Made by a program: the position numbers and the translations under genes
The notes under the pieces: model-generated
What the model was told of the DNA's origin: nothing
Databases searched by the model: none
Seen by the model: only the letters and a program-made list of their open reading frames with translations
Assembly (NCBI RefSeq): GCF_900177715.1
Contig: NZ_FXWG01000001.1
Coordinates: forward strand, 1 to 64,000
Origin: Altererythrobacter xiamenensis
GTDB lineage: Bacteria; Pseudomonadota; Alphaproteobacteria; Sphingomonadales; Sphingomonadaceae
DNA: 64,000 bases
Reading direction: 5' to 3'
In this document: positions 19,388 to 28,589 of the stretch, piece after piece
How the letters are laid out: every line of letters begins with the position of its first letter
Position numbering within the stretch: position 1 is the stretch's first letter

Positions 19388-20152
19388 TCATTCTGTGTCT
19401 TTCAGCCAGTTCACCATGGCTTCGCCCATTTCGGGCTTGGTCGCCGAGACCAGGTGCGCGCCGGGGGTCTCGACATAGGTCGCATTGGGGAGCAGCGCCG
19501 CCAGTTCCTCGGCATTGCCATTGTCCGTATCCTCGTCCCCGCACACCACCAGCGTCGGCATGGTGATATTCGCGAGCTTCTCCTTCTCGAGATCGGTCAT
19601 GGTGTCGAGCAGCAGCCGCGCGGCCGTGCGGTTGACGCCCTGCGATTTCAGAAACTGCTTCGAATAGTAAGCCGGATCGCCGGGTTTGATATCGTCGAAC
19701 TCGTCGATCACGCGCTTGAAGAAGGCGCTGCGCCGGTTCCAGTCGGCAACGCCGGCCACGCCCATGCCGCCGATGATGAGCCGCTGCGGTGCAAGCACGC
19801 CATTGCCGACAGCATGGAGCGAGGTCCGCGCACCGAGCGAAAAACCGCCCAGCACGTAGTTTTCGAGGCCGAGGTGCTCGATCAGCGCCGCGACATCGCG
19901 CACCAGCACGTTCTTGGGATATTTCTCCGGATCGTCCGGGCTCTCGCTTTCGCCGTGCACGCGGAAATCGAGCATGATCACGTCATACCCCGCCGCCGCC
20001 AGCCGATCGGCATGACCCCATTTGATCCAGTTCATCTCGGCGCTTGAAAACAGCCCGTGGAGCAGAACCAGCGGTCGACCCGAGCCAACGCGGTGCACGG
20101 CCAGGCGCATGCCGTCGAAGCTGACAAAGTGGTCGGTCTTCACGGCGCTCAC
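19388..20152 (-). CDS. Alpha/beta hydrolase
   Basis: 254 residues from GTG 20152, which overlaps the stop of the DsbA-like gene by four bases (GTGA) with GGAG upstream. The alpha/beta hydrolase pattern is complete: oxyanion-hole HGLFSS near residue 32, nucleophile elbow GFSLGA with Ser105, acid in VVCGDEDTDN, and His in PGAHLV. No signal peptide, so cytosolic. Close to the lysophospholipase/proline-iminopeptidase-like group; substrate unknown. Coupled to the DsbA-like gene, which suggests a shared detoxification or catabolic task. Confidence 0.85.
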   Translation of the reverse strand: MSAVKTDHFVSFDGMRLAVHRVGSGRPLVLLHGLFSSAEMNWIKWGHADRLAAAGYDVIMLDFRVHGESESPDDPEKYPKNVLVRDVAALIEHLGLENYVLGGFSLGARTSLHAVGNGVLAPQRLIIGGMGVAGVADWNRRSAFFKRVIDEFDDIKPGDPAYYSKQFLKSQGVNRTAARLLLDTMTDLEKEKLANITMPTLVVCGDEDTDNGNAEELAALLPNATYVETPGAHLVSATKPEMGEAMVNWLKDTE

Positions 20153-20796
20153 CGCTTCTCCAGTCCCTTCTGCTCCATGCGCCATTGGGCCATCTCGATC
20201 CGGTCCTGACCGAAGAAGGGTTCGCCATCGAACACCAAGGTCGGCACGCCCCAATGGCCCGCAGCTTCCAGAGCCTGCTGGTTGGCAGCGATCTCCTCGT
20301 CGAGAGCGTCTGCCTCGGCTTCAACCTCGGCATCCAGTTCGGCAAGGTCGAGACTGGCCGCCTCAGCGGCATCGGCGAGGTGGTTTCCCTCGTGCCAGTT
20401 TTCCGCTCCGCCCCAGATCAGCCTGGCCGCCTCGTGCGCGAAGACGAGACCCTTGCCGCGGCGCGCCGCTGCCTGACCCAGCCGGGTGATCCGGCGAATG
20501 TAGGGCTGATCCTCTGCGATCTTGCGCGTCGCCATGTCCTGAATGATCGGGTCGGGCCGCGGGGCTCCAAAGGGAATGCCGTGAAACTGCGCCACGCGGA
20601 TCATGTCGATCATGGTGTAGCGCAGCCAATTGGGATGGTTACGCTCGAAGAAATCGGGCTGGCGCACGGCCAGCGGATAAACCGGGCGCAGCGCGATATC
20701 GACGTCGTATTCCTCGGTCATCGCACGATACCGCCCGATGCTGAGATAGCTGTAGGGCGAACGGAAGCTGAAATAGAGATCGGCCGAGAGCGTCAT
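20149..20796 (-). CDS. DsbA-family protein, 2-hydroxychromene-2-carboxylate isomerase-like
   Basis: 215 residues. The N-terminus (ADLYFSFRSPYSYLS) has the kappa-GST/HCCA-isomerase signature, with SPYSY in place of the CxxC of true DsbA, and GVPTLVFDGEPFFGQDR holds the cis-Pro loop. No signal peptide, so a cytosolic glutathione-using isomerase or transferase is likely rather than a disulfide oxidase. It is divergent from marR with 80 bases between the starts, which contain the palindrome at 20844-20869, and is translationally coupled to the hydrolase. Confidence 0.85.
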   Translation of the reverse strand: MTLSADLYFSFRSPYSYLSIGRYRAMTEEYDVDIALRPVYPLAVRQPDFFERNHPNWLRYTMIDMIRVAQFHGIPFGAPRPDPIIQDMATRKIAEDQPYIRRITRLGQAAARRGKGLVFAHEAARLIWGGAENWHEGNHLADAAEAASLDLAELDAEVEAEADALDEEIAANQQALEAAGHWGVPTLVFDGEPFFGQDRIEMAQWRMEQKGLEKR

Positions 20797-20843
20797 AGAT
20801 CGTCAGTCCTAGCAGATTGATCATGAGTCGCCAGCGCGCGTTG

Positions 20844-20869
20844 CATATAGTAAGCTAGCTTATTATATG
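20844..20869. promoter_or_regulatory. 26-bp palindrome, likely MarR operator
   Basis: Half-site CATATAGTAAGCT meets AGCTTATTATATG, symmetric at every position but one pair (20850/20863). It is AT-rich in a GC-rich window and lies between two divergent genes, 8 bases before marR and 48 bases before the DsbA-like start. MarR dimers bind palindromes of about this size, so autoregulation and control of both transcripts is a reasonable inference. Confidence 0.7.
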
Positions 20870-20876
20870 TCCGCCT

Positions 20877-21320
20877 ATGATTCTGGATCTCGGCTACCGC
20901 ATGTCTGACAACTCGCGCCTGTTGCGCCGCTTGTTCGATGAACGCGTGCGCGACCTCGGCCTCACCGCCGCGCAGGCGCGCCTCCTCCTGTCGCTCAAGC
21001 GACACCCAGACGAAAATCAGGCATTTCACGCAGAACGGCTCGAAGTCGAACCGATCACTCTCACTCGCATCATCGACCGGATGGAAGAAGCCGGCTGGGT
21101 GGAACGGAGGGCCGATCCCGCCGACCGCCGCGCCCGCATCCTTCATCTGACCGACAAGAGCCGCGCCACGGTCGAGGAACTGCGGCAGATCATCGAAGCG
21201 ATGTTCGAGGAAGTTCTGCTGGGGCTGGACGATGGCGAGCGCGGCCAGCTTGCAGACTTGCTCGAACGGATCGGCGCCAATCTTGCCACTGCGCGTGAGG
21301 TGGAGCTCGTAAATGGCTGA
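20877..21320 (+). CDS. MarR-family transcriptional regulator
   Basis: 147 residues. Winged helix-turn-helix: helices near LTAAQARLLLSL, the recognition helix region VEPITLTRIIDRMEEAGWVERR, and the wing ADPADRRARILHLTD, where the DxRxR pattern is the MarR wing signature. The gene overlaps emrA by eight bases and sits next to the 26-bp palindrome, so it probably represses the emrAB-like efflux operon and perhaps the divergent genes, with release by a small aromatic or lipophilic ligand. Start at the first ATG after the palindrome; no strong ribosome binding site. Confidence 0.9.
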   Translation: MILDLGYRMSDNSRLLRRLFDERVRDLGLTAAQARLLLSLKRHPDENQAFHAERLEVEPITLTRIIDRMEEAGWVERRADPADRRARILHLTDKSRATVEELRQIIEAMFEEVLLGLDDGERGQLADLLERIGANLATAREVELVNG

Positions 21321-22398
21321 AGCCGATCCCGTCATCGAGCCGCAAACCGCCGAGGAAGTGCAGGTCGAACAGCAGGAGCCAGCGACGCCCAAGCGGCGCT
21401 GTATGCGGCTCGCCCTGATGCTGTCCATTCCCCTGCTGCTCATCGCCGGAGCCGGAATTTACTGGCTCGGGCTGCAGGGCAAGGTCTCGACCGACAACGC
21501 CTATATCCAGCAGGACAAGGTCTCTGTCAGCGCCGAGGTCGGCGGCAAGATTATCGAGGTGCTGGTTGCCGAAGGGGACGAGGTCGAGGCCGGCCAGCTG
21601 CTCTTCCGGATCGATCCCGAGCCTTACCAGCTTCAGATCGCGCAGGCCGATGCCGCCATTGCCAGCGCGCAGGCCAACGTCATCGCGCTCCAGAACGACT
21701 CTGACCTTACTGGTGTCGACATCTCCGCCGCGCGTGAAGACATAGCTTTCGCCCAGGCGAAGTTCGAGCGGATCAAGGCGCTGTGGGATCGCGGCTTCAG
21801 CACAAAGGCTGACTATGACGCCGCAGAGCACGCCATGACGCAGGCGCGCGAGCAGCTAAAGCAGGCGCAGGCCCGCCAGACCGAGGCTCGCGCAAGGCTC
21901 GCACGTGGCTCTGCCGTTCCGGGCGAGAACCCGCAGATCGCAGCTGCCAAGGCGCAGAAAGCCAGCGCCGAACTGGCCCTGCGGCGCACCGAGGTCCGCG
22001 CGCCTATTGCGGGCGTCGTCGCTCAGGCCGACCGGCTCCAGCCGGGGCAACAGGTCGTATCCAATCTTCCCGTCCTGACACTGGTTTCCGAGACCACGAC
22101 CTATGTCGAGGCCAACTTCAAGGAAACCGACCTTGCCGACATGCAGCCGGGCCAGCGCGCCCGGATCGAGTTCGACGCCTATCCGGACCTCGAGCTGACG
22201 GGCCACGTCCATTCGATCGGCGCGGGCACGGGTTCGGAGTTCTCAGTGCTTCCGGCGCAGAACGCGACGGGCAATTGGGTCAAGGTTACCCAGCGCGTGC
22301 CGGTTCGCATCGCGGTCGATGAGCAGAGTCCGCGCCGCCTGATCGCCGGTCTCTCTACCGAAGTGACGGTCTACACGAACGACGACGCGAAGGACTGA
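21313..22398 (+). CDS. emrA: EmrA/HlyD-family membrane fusion protein
   Basis: 361 residues: short cytosolic N-terminus, one transmembrane helix at about 32-52, a barrel-sandwich (lipoyl-like) segment split around a coiled coil (residues about 100-210, rich in Ala/Gln/Glu), and the C-terminal beta-barrel. The motif DNAYIQQDKVSVSAEVGGKI and VRAPIAGVV are typical of EmrA. It links an inner-membrane DHA2 pump to an outer-membrane channel; no TolC gene is present in the window. It overlaps marR by eight bases and precedes emrB by two. Confidence 0.88.
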   Translation: MAEADPVIEPQTAEEVQVEQQEPATPKRRCMRLALMLSIPLLLIAGAGIYWLGLQGKVSTDNAYIQQDKVSVSAEVGGKIIEVLVAEGDEVEAGQLLFRIDPEPYQLQIAQADAAIASAQANVIALQNDSDLTGVDISAAREDIAFAQAKFERIKALWDRGFSTKADYDAAEHAMTQAREQLKQAQARQTEARARLARGSAVPGENPQIAAAKAQKASAELALRRTEVRAPIAGVVAQADRLQPGQQVVSNLPVLTLVSETTTYVEANFKETDLADMQPGQRARIEFDAYPDLELTGHVHSIGAGTGSEFSVLPAQNATGNWVKVTQRVPVRIAVDEQSPRRLIAGLSTEVTVYTNDDAKD

Positions 22399-22400
22399 GC

Positions 22401-23987
22401 GTGGCGAGCAGCGCGGCCGCATCTCCTACCACGCGACCCGCGGGTGCACCCGACGCCCCGCCCGTGGAGGACGTCGCACATCTCCACACCGATAACTACC
22501 CGCTGCTGATCCTCGGCATCATGGCCGCGTCGCTGATCCAGATCCTCGACACGACCATCGCCAATGTCGCCATCCCGCATATGCAGAGCTCGCTCGGCGC
22601 GACGGTCGACACGGTCACCTGGGTTCTCACCAGCTACATCATCGCCTCTGCCGTGGCGCTGCCGGTGACGGGCTGGCTCGCCGACAGGATCGGCGCGCGT
22701 CGGCTGTTCATCCTCTCGGTGGCGGGATTCATCGCCGCGTCGATGGCTTGCGGAATGGCGCAGAACCTCGAAGAAATGGTCATTTTCCGCGGGCTGCAGG
22801 GCATTGCGGGCGCGTTCATTGCGCCGCTCAGCCAGAGCTTCATGCTCGACACTACCAAGCCCACCAAGCATGCGCAGGTCATGGCGCTGTGGGGCATGGG
22901 CATCATGATCGGCCCCATCCTGGGTCCGGTGCTGGGCGGCTGGCTGACCGAGAGCGCGAGCTGGCGCTGGGTGTTCTACGTCAATCTGCCGATCGGCCTG
23001 CTCTCGCTCGCCGCGCTGATGGCCTATCTGCCGCATCGCGAGCAGAAGTCGCGGCGGTTCGATCTGCTCGGCTTTTTCCTGCTCGCCACGTCGCTGACGA
23101 CATTCCAGCTGCTGCTCGACCGCGGCAACCAGCTCGACTGGTTCGATTCGGGTGAGATCTGGCTCTACGCGCTCGTCAGCGCGTCCTGCGCCTGGATGGT
23201 CGTCGTGCATTTCGCCACAGCGAAAGAGCCGATGTTCGAAACCGCGCTGTTCAAGGATCGCAATTTCGCCATCGCGCTGTTCTTCATGCTGGTGATCGGC
23301 GTGGTGATGTTCGCCGTCATGGCGCTACTCCCGCCCATGCTGCAGAACCTGTTCGATTACGGCGTGATCGATACAGGGCTGGTGCTGATGCCGCGCGGCG
23401 TCGGCGTGCTGATCAGCATGCAATTGTCGGGTCTGCTGATGCGGCGCGGAATAGACGCCCGCCCGGTGGTCGCCGCGGGTTTCCTCATCTGCGCGCTGTC
23501 CCTGTGGGAGATGGCGCACTGGTCGCTTGCTGTGGACGAATACAACATCGTCATCAGTGGTTTGACGCAGGGGATCGGCATGGGGCTCGTTTTCATTCCG
23601 CTGCAGGTCAGCGCCTTTGCCACCCTGCCCCCGCATTTCCGCACCGACGGGTCGAGCCTGCTCAACCTGCTCCGCTCACTCGGCGCATCGGTCGGCATTT
23701 CGGTGATGACCGTGCTGCTCGGCCGCAATATCCAGATCGGGCATCAGGACCTGGGGAGCCATGTCACCGCGGCGACCGGCGGGATGATCGATTTCTCGAC
23801 CATCGACCGCTTCCAGTCGCTGGGAGACGCAGCGCTGCGGATCGTCGATGCAGAGGTGAACCGGCAGGCCGCGATGGTCGCCTACGTCAACGATTTCTAC
23901 CTGATGATGTGGATCACGCTGGCGGCAGCGCCGCTGACATTATTGATGCGGAAGAACGCCAACCCTAACGCGGCGGCGCGGCGCTAG
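22401..23987 (+). CDS. emrB: EmrB/QacA-type DHA2 multidrug transporter
   Basis: 528 residues from GTG 22401, two bases after the emrA stop. About fourteen transmembrane helices. Motif A-like GWLADRIGARRLF after helix 2 and motif C-like GPVLGGWLTESASWRWVFYVNLPIG in helices 5-6 mark the 14-TM drug:proton antiporters. With emrA and marR it forms a standard regulated efflux operon for lipophilic compounds. The converging gene downstream ends 12 bases away. Confidence 0.9.
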   Translation: MASSAAASPTTRPAGAPDAPPVEDVAHLHTDNYPLLILGIMAASLIQILDTTIANVAIPHMQSSLGATVDTVTWVLTSYIIASAVALPVTGWLADRIGARRLFILSVAGFIAASMACGMAQNLEEMVIFRGLQGIAGAFIAPLSQSFMLDTTKPTKHAQVMALWGMGIMIGPILGPVLGGWLTESASWRWVFYVNLPIGLLSLAALMAYLPHREQKSRRFDLLGFFLLATSLTTFQLLLDRGNQLDWFDSGEIWLYALVSASCAWMVVVHFATAKEPMFETALFKDRNFAIALFFMLVIGVVMFAVMALLPPMLQNLFDYGVIDTGLVLMPRGVGVLISMQLSGLLMRRGIDARPVVAAGFLICALSLWEMAHWSLAVDEYNIVISGLTQGIGMGLVFIPLQVSAFATLPPHFRTDGSSLLNLLRSLGASVGISVMTVLLGRNIQIGHQDLGSHVTAATGGMIDFSTIDRFQSLGDAALRIVDAEVNRQAAMVAYVNDFYLMMWITLAAAPLTLLMRKNANPNAAARR

Positions 23988-23998
23988 AACGCCCGCTC

Positions 23999-24562
23999 TC
24001 AACGGAAGAGGCAGTTCACCCCGGCCCACATGGCTGTCGGCTTGGCTCCCTCGGTATCGTCCGAGAACAGCAGGCTGATCGTGTTCCCGCCTTCGTTGCC
24101 GATGATGTATTCCGCGCCCAGCGTGCTGTCCTCAACCGCGGTCATGTCGCCGCTATCGCCCGTCAGTTCCGCGCGGGTCGCATCCGGCAGATAGTCGCCG
24201 CCATTGGCGAACCAGCCGACGAACTTGTCCTTCTGGAAATTGAGCGTGATGCCGTCGTAATTGGTCGAGCTGATCGGCCCGGCCGGACATTCGCCATTGG
24301 CCTGGCGATCCTTGATGCTGCCGAGCGCCGAGGAAAGCGTATCCTCGGTCGCGGCGCGCACACTGCCGAAGGGCACGACCATTTCCGCATCGCCGTCCTG
24401 CGGCGGGATGGTGATGCCGCTCGCGTCGAGATTGACCACACGCTTGGTAATACCGCTTTCCGCAGCATCGGCCGTGTCATCCCCCGATGTCTCGTCCTGC
24501 GGCGTACAAGCCATCAGTGCGGAACCAAGAGCGACCGGAGCCAGCAGTGCGATCAATCTCAT
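23999..24562 (-). CDS. Hypothetical lipoprotein
   Basis: 187 residues from ATG 24562. Signal peptide with lipobox LMAC, then an acidic linker (DETSGDDTADAAESG) and a mixed alpha/beta domain of about 140 residues containing FQKDKFVGWFANGG. It starts eight bases after the asd stop codon on the same strand and may be cotranscribed with it. No family was recognised. Two internal Cys (ECPAGP and the C-terminal VNCLF) could form a disulfide in the periplasm. Confidence 0.6.
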   Translation of the reverse strand: MRLIALLAPVALGSALMACTPQDETSGDDTADAAESGITKRVVNLDASGITIPPQDGDAEMVVPFGSVRAATEDTLSSALGSIKDRQANGECPAGPISSTNYDGITLNFQKDKFVGWFANGGDYLPDATRAELTGDSGDMTAVEDSTLGAEYIIGNEGGNTISLLFSDDTEGAKPTAMWAGVNCLFR

Positions 24563-24569
24563 CGTGTTT

Positions 24570-25595
24570 CTATCCCTTCTTGAGGTGCTTGCGCCCGAGC
24601 AGCTCGGCGATCTGCACCGCATTGAGTGCTGCACCCTTGCGCAGATTGTCCGACACGCACCACAGCGTCAGGCCGTTCTCGACCGTCGGGTCTTCGCGCA
24701 CGCGGCTGATGTAGGTGGCACCGTCGCCCGCGCATTCGACCGGCGTGACGTAACCGCCATCCTCGCGCTTGTCGACCAGCATGCAGCCGGGTGCCTCGCG
24801 CAGGATTTCCATCGCCTGTTCGGCGCTCAGCTCGTTCTCGAACTCGATATTGACCGCTTCGGAGTGTCCGACGAACACCGGCACCCGCACGCAGGTCGCG
24901 TTCAATTTGATCTTCGGGTCGAGGATCTTCTTGGTCTCGACCACCATCTTCCACTCTTCCTTGGTCGAACCATCATCGAGAAAGGTGTCGATGTGCGGGA
25001 TCACGTTGAACGCGATCTGCTTGGTGAACTTCTCAGGTTCCACCGGATCGCCGACGAAGATCGCGCGGCTCTGGTTGAAGAGCTCGTCCATCCCCGCCTT
25101 GCCCGCGCCGGAGACCGACTGATAGGTCGAGACGACCACGCGCTTGATCGTCGCCGCGTCGTGCAGCGGCTTCAGCGCCACCACCAGCTGAGCGGTCGAG
25201 CAATTGGGGTTCGCGATGATGTTGCGCTTGGTATAATCGTCGATCGCATCCGGGTTCACCTCGGGCACGATCAGCGGAACGTCAGGCTCCATCCGATAGA
25301 GCGAGCTGTTGTCGATCACGACGCAGCCTGCCGCCGCCGCCTTTGGCGCGTATTCCTTGGCTGGGCCGGAGCCTGCCGCGAACAGGGCGATGTCCCAACC
25401 AGCGAAATCGAAATGCTCGATGTTCTTGCACTTGAGCATCTTGCCGGTGTCGCCGAACTCGACCTCGGTGCCTGTCGAACGGCCAGACGCGACCGCAGCC
25501 ACCTCGTCACAAGGAAACTCACGCTCGGCAAGGATTGCCATCATTTCGCGCCCGACATTCCCGGTCGCACCCACTACGGCTACACGATAGCCCAA
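24570..25595 (-). CDS. asd: Aspartate-semialdehyde dehydrogenase
   Basis: 341 residues from TTG 25595 with GGAG eight bases upstream, giving the usual start GYRVAVVGATGNVG; an ATG nine codons earlier adds residues without family support. It reduces aspartyl phosphate to the semialdehyde for Lys, Thr, Met and diaminopimelate synthesis. Seen: NADP-binding GATGNVG, catalytic Cys132 in NPNCSTAQ, and the substrate-binding RVPVFVGHSEAVN region with the catalytic His. Length is normal. Confidence 0.94.
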   Translation of the reverse strand: MGYRVAVVGATGNVGREMMAILAEREFPCDEVAAVASGRSTGTEVEFGDTGKMLKCKNIEHFDFAGWDIALFAAGSGPAKEYAPKAAAAGCVVIDNSSLYRMEPDVPLIVPEVNPDAIDDYTKRNIIANPNCSTAQLVVALKPLHDAATIKRVVVSTYQSVSGAGKAGMDELFNQSRAIFVGDPVEPEKFTKQIAFNVIPHIDTFLDDGSTKEEWKMVVETKKILDPKIKLNATCVRVPVFVGHSEAVNIEFENELSAEQAMEILREAPGCMLVDKREDGGYVTPVECAGDGATYISRVREDPTVENGLTLWCVSDNLRKGAALNAVQIAELLGRKHLKKG

Positions 25596-25677
25596 TTCAA
25601 CTTCTCCAACTGTTTCGCACACGCTCTAGCGGTGCAGGAGGAAATCTCAACGACAAGGTTTTCGATTGCACGCCATA

Positions 25678-25714
25678 GAAAAAGGGCGCCCTGACCTGTG
25701 CCAGAGCGCCCTTT
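25678..25714 (-). terminator. Rho-independent terminator after rplS
   Basis: On the plus strand AAAGGGCGCCCTG (25681-25693) and CAGAGCGCCCTTT (25702-25714) are complementary but for one pair, with an 8-base loop. Read on the minus strand the stem ends in a run of T from 25683 to 25679. It lies about 30 bases after the rplS stop. Confidence 0.85.
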
Positions 25715-25742
25715 CCTTGCGTTTCGTAATGAAAGCCTCGCC

Positions 25743-26114
25743 TTATGCGTCAGCCTTCACATTGTCGCGGCGCTCTGCAATGCGCGCACGCTTACCGGTG
25801 CGGCCACGCAGATAGTAGAGCTTCGCCCGGCGCACGACACCGCGGCGAACCACGGTGATGCTGTCGACGATCGGTGCGTAGAGCGGGAATACGCGTTCCA
25901 CGCCTTCACCGAAGCTGATCTTGCGCACGGTGAAGTTCGAACCCATGCCGCGGTTCGAACGGGCGATGCACACGCCTTCGAAATTCTGAATACGTTCGCG
26001 GTTGCCTTCCTTGACCTTCACGCCGACACGTACGGTGTCGCCTGCGCGAAACTCAGGGATGTCCTTTGCCGCAGCGGCCATTTCTTCCGCTTCGATCTGC
26101 TGGATCAGGTTCAC
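25743..26114 (-). CDS. rplS: 50S ribosomal protein bL19
   Basis: 123 residues, normal length. Family features: N-terminal helix, then [51 protein letters not shown] and the basic [18 protein letters not shown]. It lies at the 30S-50S interface. The start overlaps the trmD stop by four bases (ATGA), so translation is coupled. A terminator follows. Confidence 0.97.
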   Translation of the reverse strand: MNLIQQIEAEEMAAAAKDIPEFRAGDTVRVGVKVKEGNRERIQNFEGVCIARSNRGMGSNFTVRKISFGEGVERVFPLYAPIVDSITVVRRGVVRRAKLYYLRGRTGKRARIAERRDNVKADA

Positions 26115-26875
26115 TGGTCCATGTCCTTCTTCTTTCGCCGCGCGCCAGAGGCAGACTGGTCCCGAGCGTCACTATAACGCTCCCAAAGGTCCGGCCTGCG
26201 TAACCGAGTATCGTCTTCGCTCCTTGCCTTGCGCCAAGCAGCGATTTTCGCATGATCCCCCGATCGCAGCACTTCAGGGATCGTGCGCCCTTCCCATTCA
26301 AAAGGTCGGGTGTATTGCGGATATTCGAGCAAGCCTTCCTCGAAGGATTCCTCAGTCCCGCTTGAAGCCGCGCCCATTACCCCCGGAAGCAGCCGAATGC
26401 AAGCGTCGAGTATGGCGATCGCCGCGGTCTCTCCACCGGAGAGAACCACATCGCCCAGACTGACCTGTTCGATCTGTGGGCGCGCCTCGAACAATCGTTC
26501 GTCGAAGCCTTCGAACCGGCCGCACAGGATGGTGACGCCCGGCCCTGCGGCAAGTTCCCGGATACGCTCCTGCGTGATCGGTTTCCCGCGCGGCGTCATG
26601 GCCAATATTGGTATTGAGGCCGTGCCGCCCGCGCTCTGGGCATTAACAACATGATCCACCGCGGCGCCAAGAATGTCCGCCTTGAGCACCATGCCCGCGC
26701 CGCCGCCTGCAGGCGTATCGTCGACCGTCCGGTGCTTATCGGTCGCGAAGTCGCGGATCTGCACCGTCTCACAGGTCCAGTCGCCCCGCTCGAGCGCCTT
26801 GCCAGCGAGCGAAATGCCGAGCGGTCCGGGAAACATCTCCGGGTAAAGCGTTAGGATGGTAGCGGCGAAACTCAT
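26111..26875 (-). CDS. trmD: tRNA (guanine-N1)-methyltransferase
   Basis: 254 residues from ATG 26875, which gives the family start [20 protein letters not shown] 26887 is a possible alternative. It methylates G37 of tRNAs with S-adenosylmethionine. The SPOUT trefoil-knot motifs are visible: [13 protein letters not shown] and [12 protein letters not shown], with the R-H-R tail region. Normally it directly follows rimM. Here 1.7 kb with two other genes intervenes, and the divergent oxidoreductase gene begins 29 bases away, so the trmD-rplS promoter must lie in or beside that gene's 5' end. Confidence 0.95.
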   Translation of the reverse strand: MSFAATILTLYPEMFPGPLGISLAGKALERGDWTCETVQIRDFATDKHRTVDDTPAGGGAGMVLKADILGAAVDHVVNAQSAGGTASIPILAMTPRGKPITQERIRELAAGPGVTILCGRFEGFDERLFEARPQIEQVSLGDVVLSGGETAAIAILDACIRLLPGVMGAASSGTEESFEEGLLEYPQYTRPFEWEGRTIPEVLRSGDHAKIAAWRKARSEDDTRLRRPDLWERYSDARDQSASGARRKKKDMDQ

Positions 26876-26904
26876 GGTGTCGCCCATGCTCAAGCGAGGA
26901 CCGA

Positions 26905-27825
26905 ATGGCAAGTGACGTGGATGATTGCATTATCGTGGGTGCGGGCCCAGCCGGGCTGACCGCCGCGATTTACCTCGCGCGATACTACCTCGATATCCGC
27001 CTGTTTGACTGCGGGACGAGCCGCGCCAGCTGGATTCCGAAGACCCGCAACCACGCCGGCTTTCCCGATGGGATCAATGGCGAGGAACTGCTCGAACGAA
27101 TGCGCGAACAGGCTGCGAAATATGGCGCACTGCGCGAGCCAAAGCGGGTGACCGACCTCACGAAGGAAGGGGACGAGTTCCTAGTCACCACGGAAGACGC
27201 GGAGTTCCGTGCGCGCACGGTTTTGCTCGCGACAGGCGTGGTGAATAACCGGCCCGAGGGGTTCGATGACGCGCTTCATGACGAAGCGCTCTCCCGCGGA
27301 CTGATCCGCTATTGCCCCGTATGCGACGGCTATGAGGTCACCGACAAGAAAGTCGCGGTGATCGGCACGGGTGACCACGGCGCGGCTGAGGCGCATTTCA
27401 TCCGCACCTACACGAAGGATGTAACCCTGATCTCGCCGGGCGACGTGCACGAGTTATCGGAGCAATGCGCCGCCGATCTCGAAGAGGCAGAGATCGCGCG
27501 CGTCGACGGACCATGCGGCAGTTTCGCGATCGAGAACGCGCAGATCGCCTTCGACACCGCCGAAGGCCGGATGCGCTACGATTCGATGTATCCGGCGCTA
27601 GGATCGGTCGTGCGTTCCGGCCTCGCGCGATCCTGCGGCGCCGATGTCAGCGACAAGGATTGCATCGAGGTAGGCGACCACATGGAGACCAGCGTTCCGG
27701 GGCTTTTCGCCGCCGGAGACGTCGTGATCGGCCTCGACCAGATCAGCCACGCCATGGGCCAGGCAGGCGTAGCCGCGACAACTATTCGCAATCGGCTTGC
27801 GGAGGAGACACCGCTCAGGCGCTAG
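26905..27825 (+). CDS. Thioredoxin-reductase-like FAD-dependent oxidoreductase
   Basis: 306 residues; ATG 26905 after GAGG. FAD-binding GAGPAG at 12-17 and the closing [20 protein letters not shown] match the TrxB family. The redox pair is Cys136-Pro-Val-Cys139-Asp, like CATCD of TrxB. The NAD(P) motif reads GTGDHGA (153-159) instead of GGGxSA, so cofactor preference may differ. No thioredoxin gene is adjacent. It lies on the opposite strand inside the rimM-trmD interval and ends 10 bases from the converging lipoprotein gene. Confidence 0.85.
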   Translation: MASDVDDCIIVGAGPAGLTAAIYLARYYLDIRLFDCGTSRASWIPKTRNHAGFPDGINGEELLERMREQAAKYGALREPKRVTDLTKEGDEFLVTTEDAEFRARTVLLATGVVNNRPEGFDDALHDEALSRGLIRYCPVCDGYEVTDKKVAVIGTGDHGAAEAHFIRTYTKDVTLISPGDVHELSEQCAADLEEAEIARVDGPCGSFAIENAQIAFDTAEGRMRYDSMYPALGSVVRSGLARSCGADVSDKDCIEVGDHMETSVPGLFAAGDVVIGLDQISHAMGQAGVAATTIRNRLAEETPLRR

Positions 27826-27834
27826 CCCCGGTGC

Positions 27835-28548
27835 TCAATCGCTGCATTTCACGAAGACCACACCGTCACCCTTGATCGTCGCGCTTCCGATACTGACCGG
27901 ATCATAGGCCGCATCTGTCGCGGGGCGCAGGATGGCAACACCATCAGGGCCGCGCGCTTCCATTGGCAGATCGTCCATCGGCTCATCGAGAACCAGGCGC
28001 GGATAATCGCCAAGCGCGATAGCGGCGCTGCGATCATGGCGCGAGATATCGGCTTCCATCACCAGTGCCCCTGGACTCTTGCTGACGGTGAAGTCTGGGT
28101 CGTCGCAATTGGCGTCAACGCCTTTCGCGACCCAGCTTCCGATCAGATAATCCTCGGTCAGCGCTATGCCGCCGCTGCGGGCCGGATCGCGATCACGAGC
28201 GGGCGGCTCGATTTGCTCGATATTCTCCGGGATGAGCGTCGCCTGCCCTTCCATGCAGAAACTGGCATCGGCCTCTTCACCGGTGAAGCGCACATAGTCA
28301 CCCGGTCCGAAATCGGCTTCGCCCAGGCTGAGCGCGTAAACCTCGCCATCCGGTGTCCGCAGAATCGGGCATTCGGTTCCCTCCTCGATCCGCCCTTCGA
28401 CGGTGACGAGCGAGGGTTCATCTGCCGGCCGCGTCTGCGTTGCCTGTTCGGATTCCGTTGGGTCTGGATTGGGCGTTTCACCTCCGCCACAGGCTGAAAG
28501 AGCGAAAGCGGTACCAATTGCGAGTGTCGAAATGAATTTCTGTCTCAT
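27835..28548 (-). CDS. Lipoprotein with a DUF5818-like domain
   Basis: 237 residues from ATG 28548. Signal peptide with lipobox LSAC at residues about 18-21, then an acidic Thr/Glu linker. The middle part (VEGRIEEGTECPILRTPDGEVYAL ... GDYVRFTGEEA) looks like a small beta-barrel of the DUF5818/OB-like type, and the last 90 residues form another domain containing a Cys pair (ANCDDPDF and VKCSD). It follows rimM by 41 bases on the same strand, so it may be transcribed from the ffh-rpsP-rimM operon. Function unknown. Confidence 0.6.
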   Translation of the reverse strand: MRQKFISTLAIGTAFALSACGGGETPNPDPTESEQATQTRPADEPSLVTVEGRIEEGTECPILRTPDGEVYALSLGEADFGPGDYVRFTGEEADASFCMEGQATLIPENIEQIEPPARDRDPARSGGIALTEDYLIGSWVAKGVDANCDDPDFTVSKSPGALVMEADISRHDRSAAIALGDYPRLVLDEPMDDLPMEARGPDGVAILRPATDAAYDPVSIGSATIKGDGVVFVKCSD

Positions 28549-28589
28549 GTGCGATTCAGCGAACGAGCGCGCGCACATGTTCCGAAAAA

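Noticed and set aside
24261-25694. Long plus-strand open frame opposite asd and the lipoprotein
   Set aside because: asd is unambiguous on the other strand; the frame is a shadow of GC-rich codon use.
28558-28588. EcfG promoter before the DUF5818-like lipoprotein
   Set aside because: GGAAC is present but CGTT is 13 bases away instead of 16-17; only the -35-like word is shared with the promoter at 7318.
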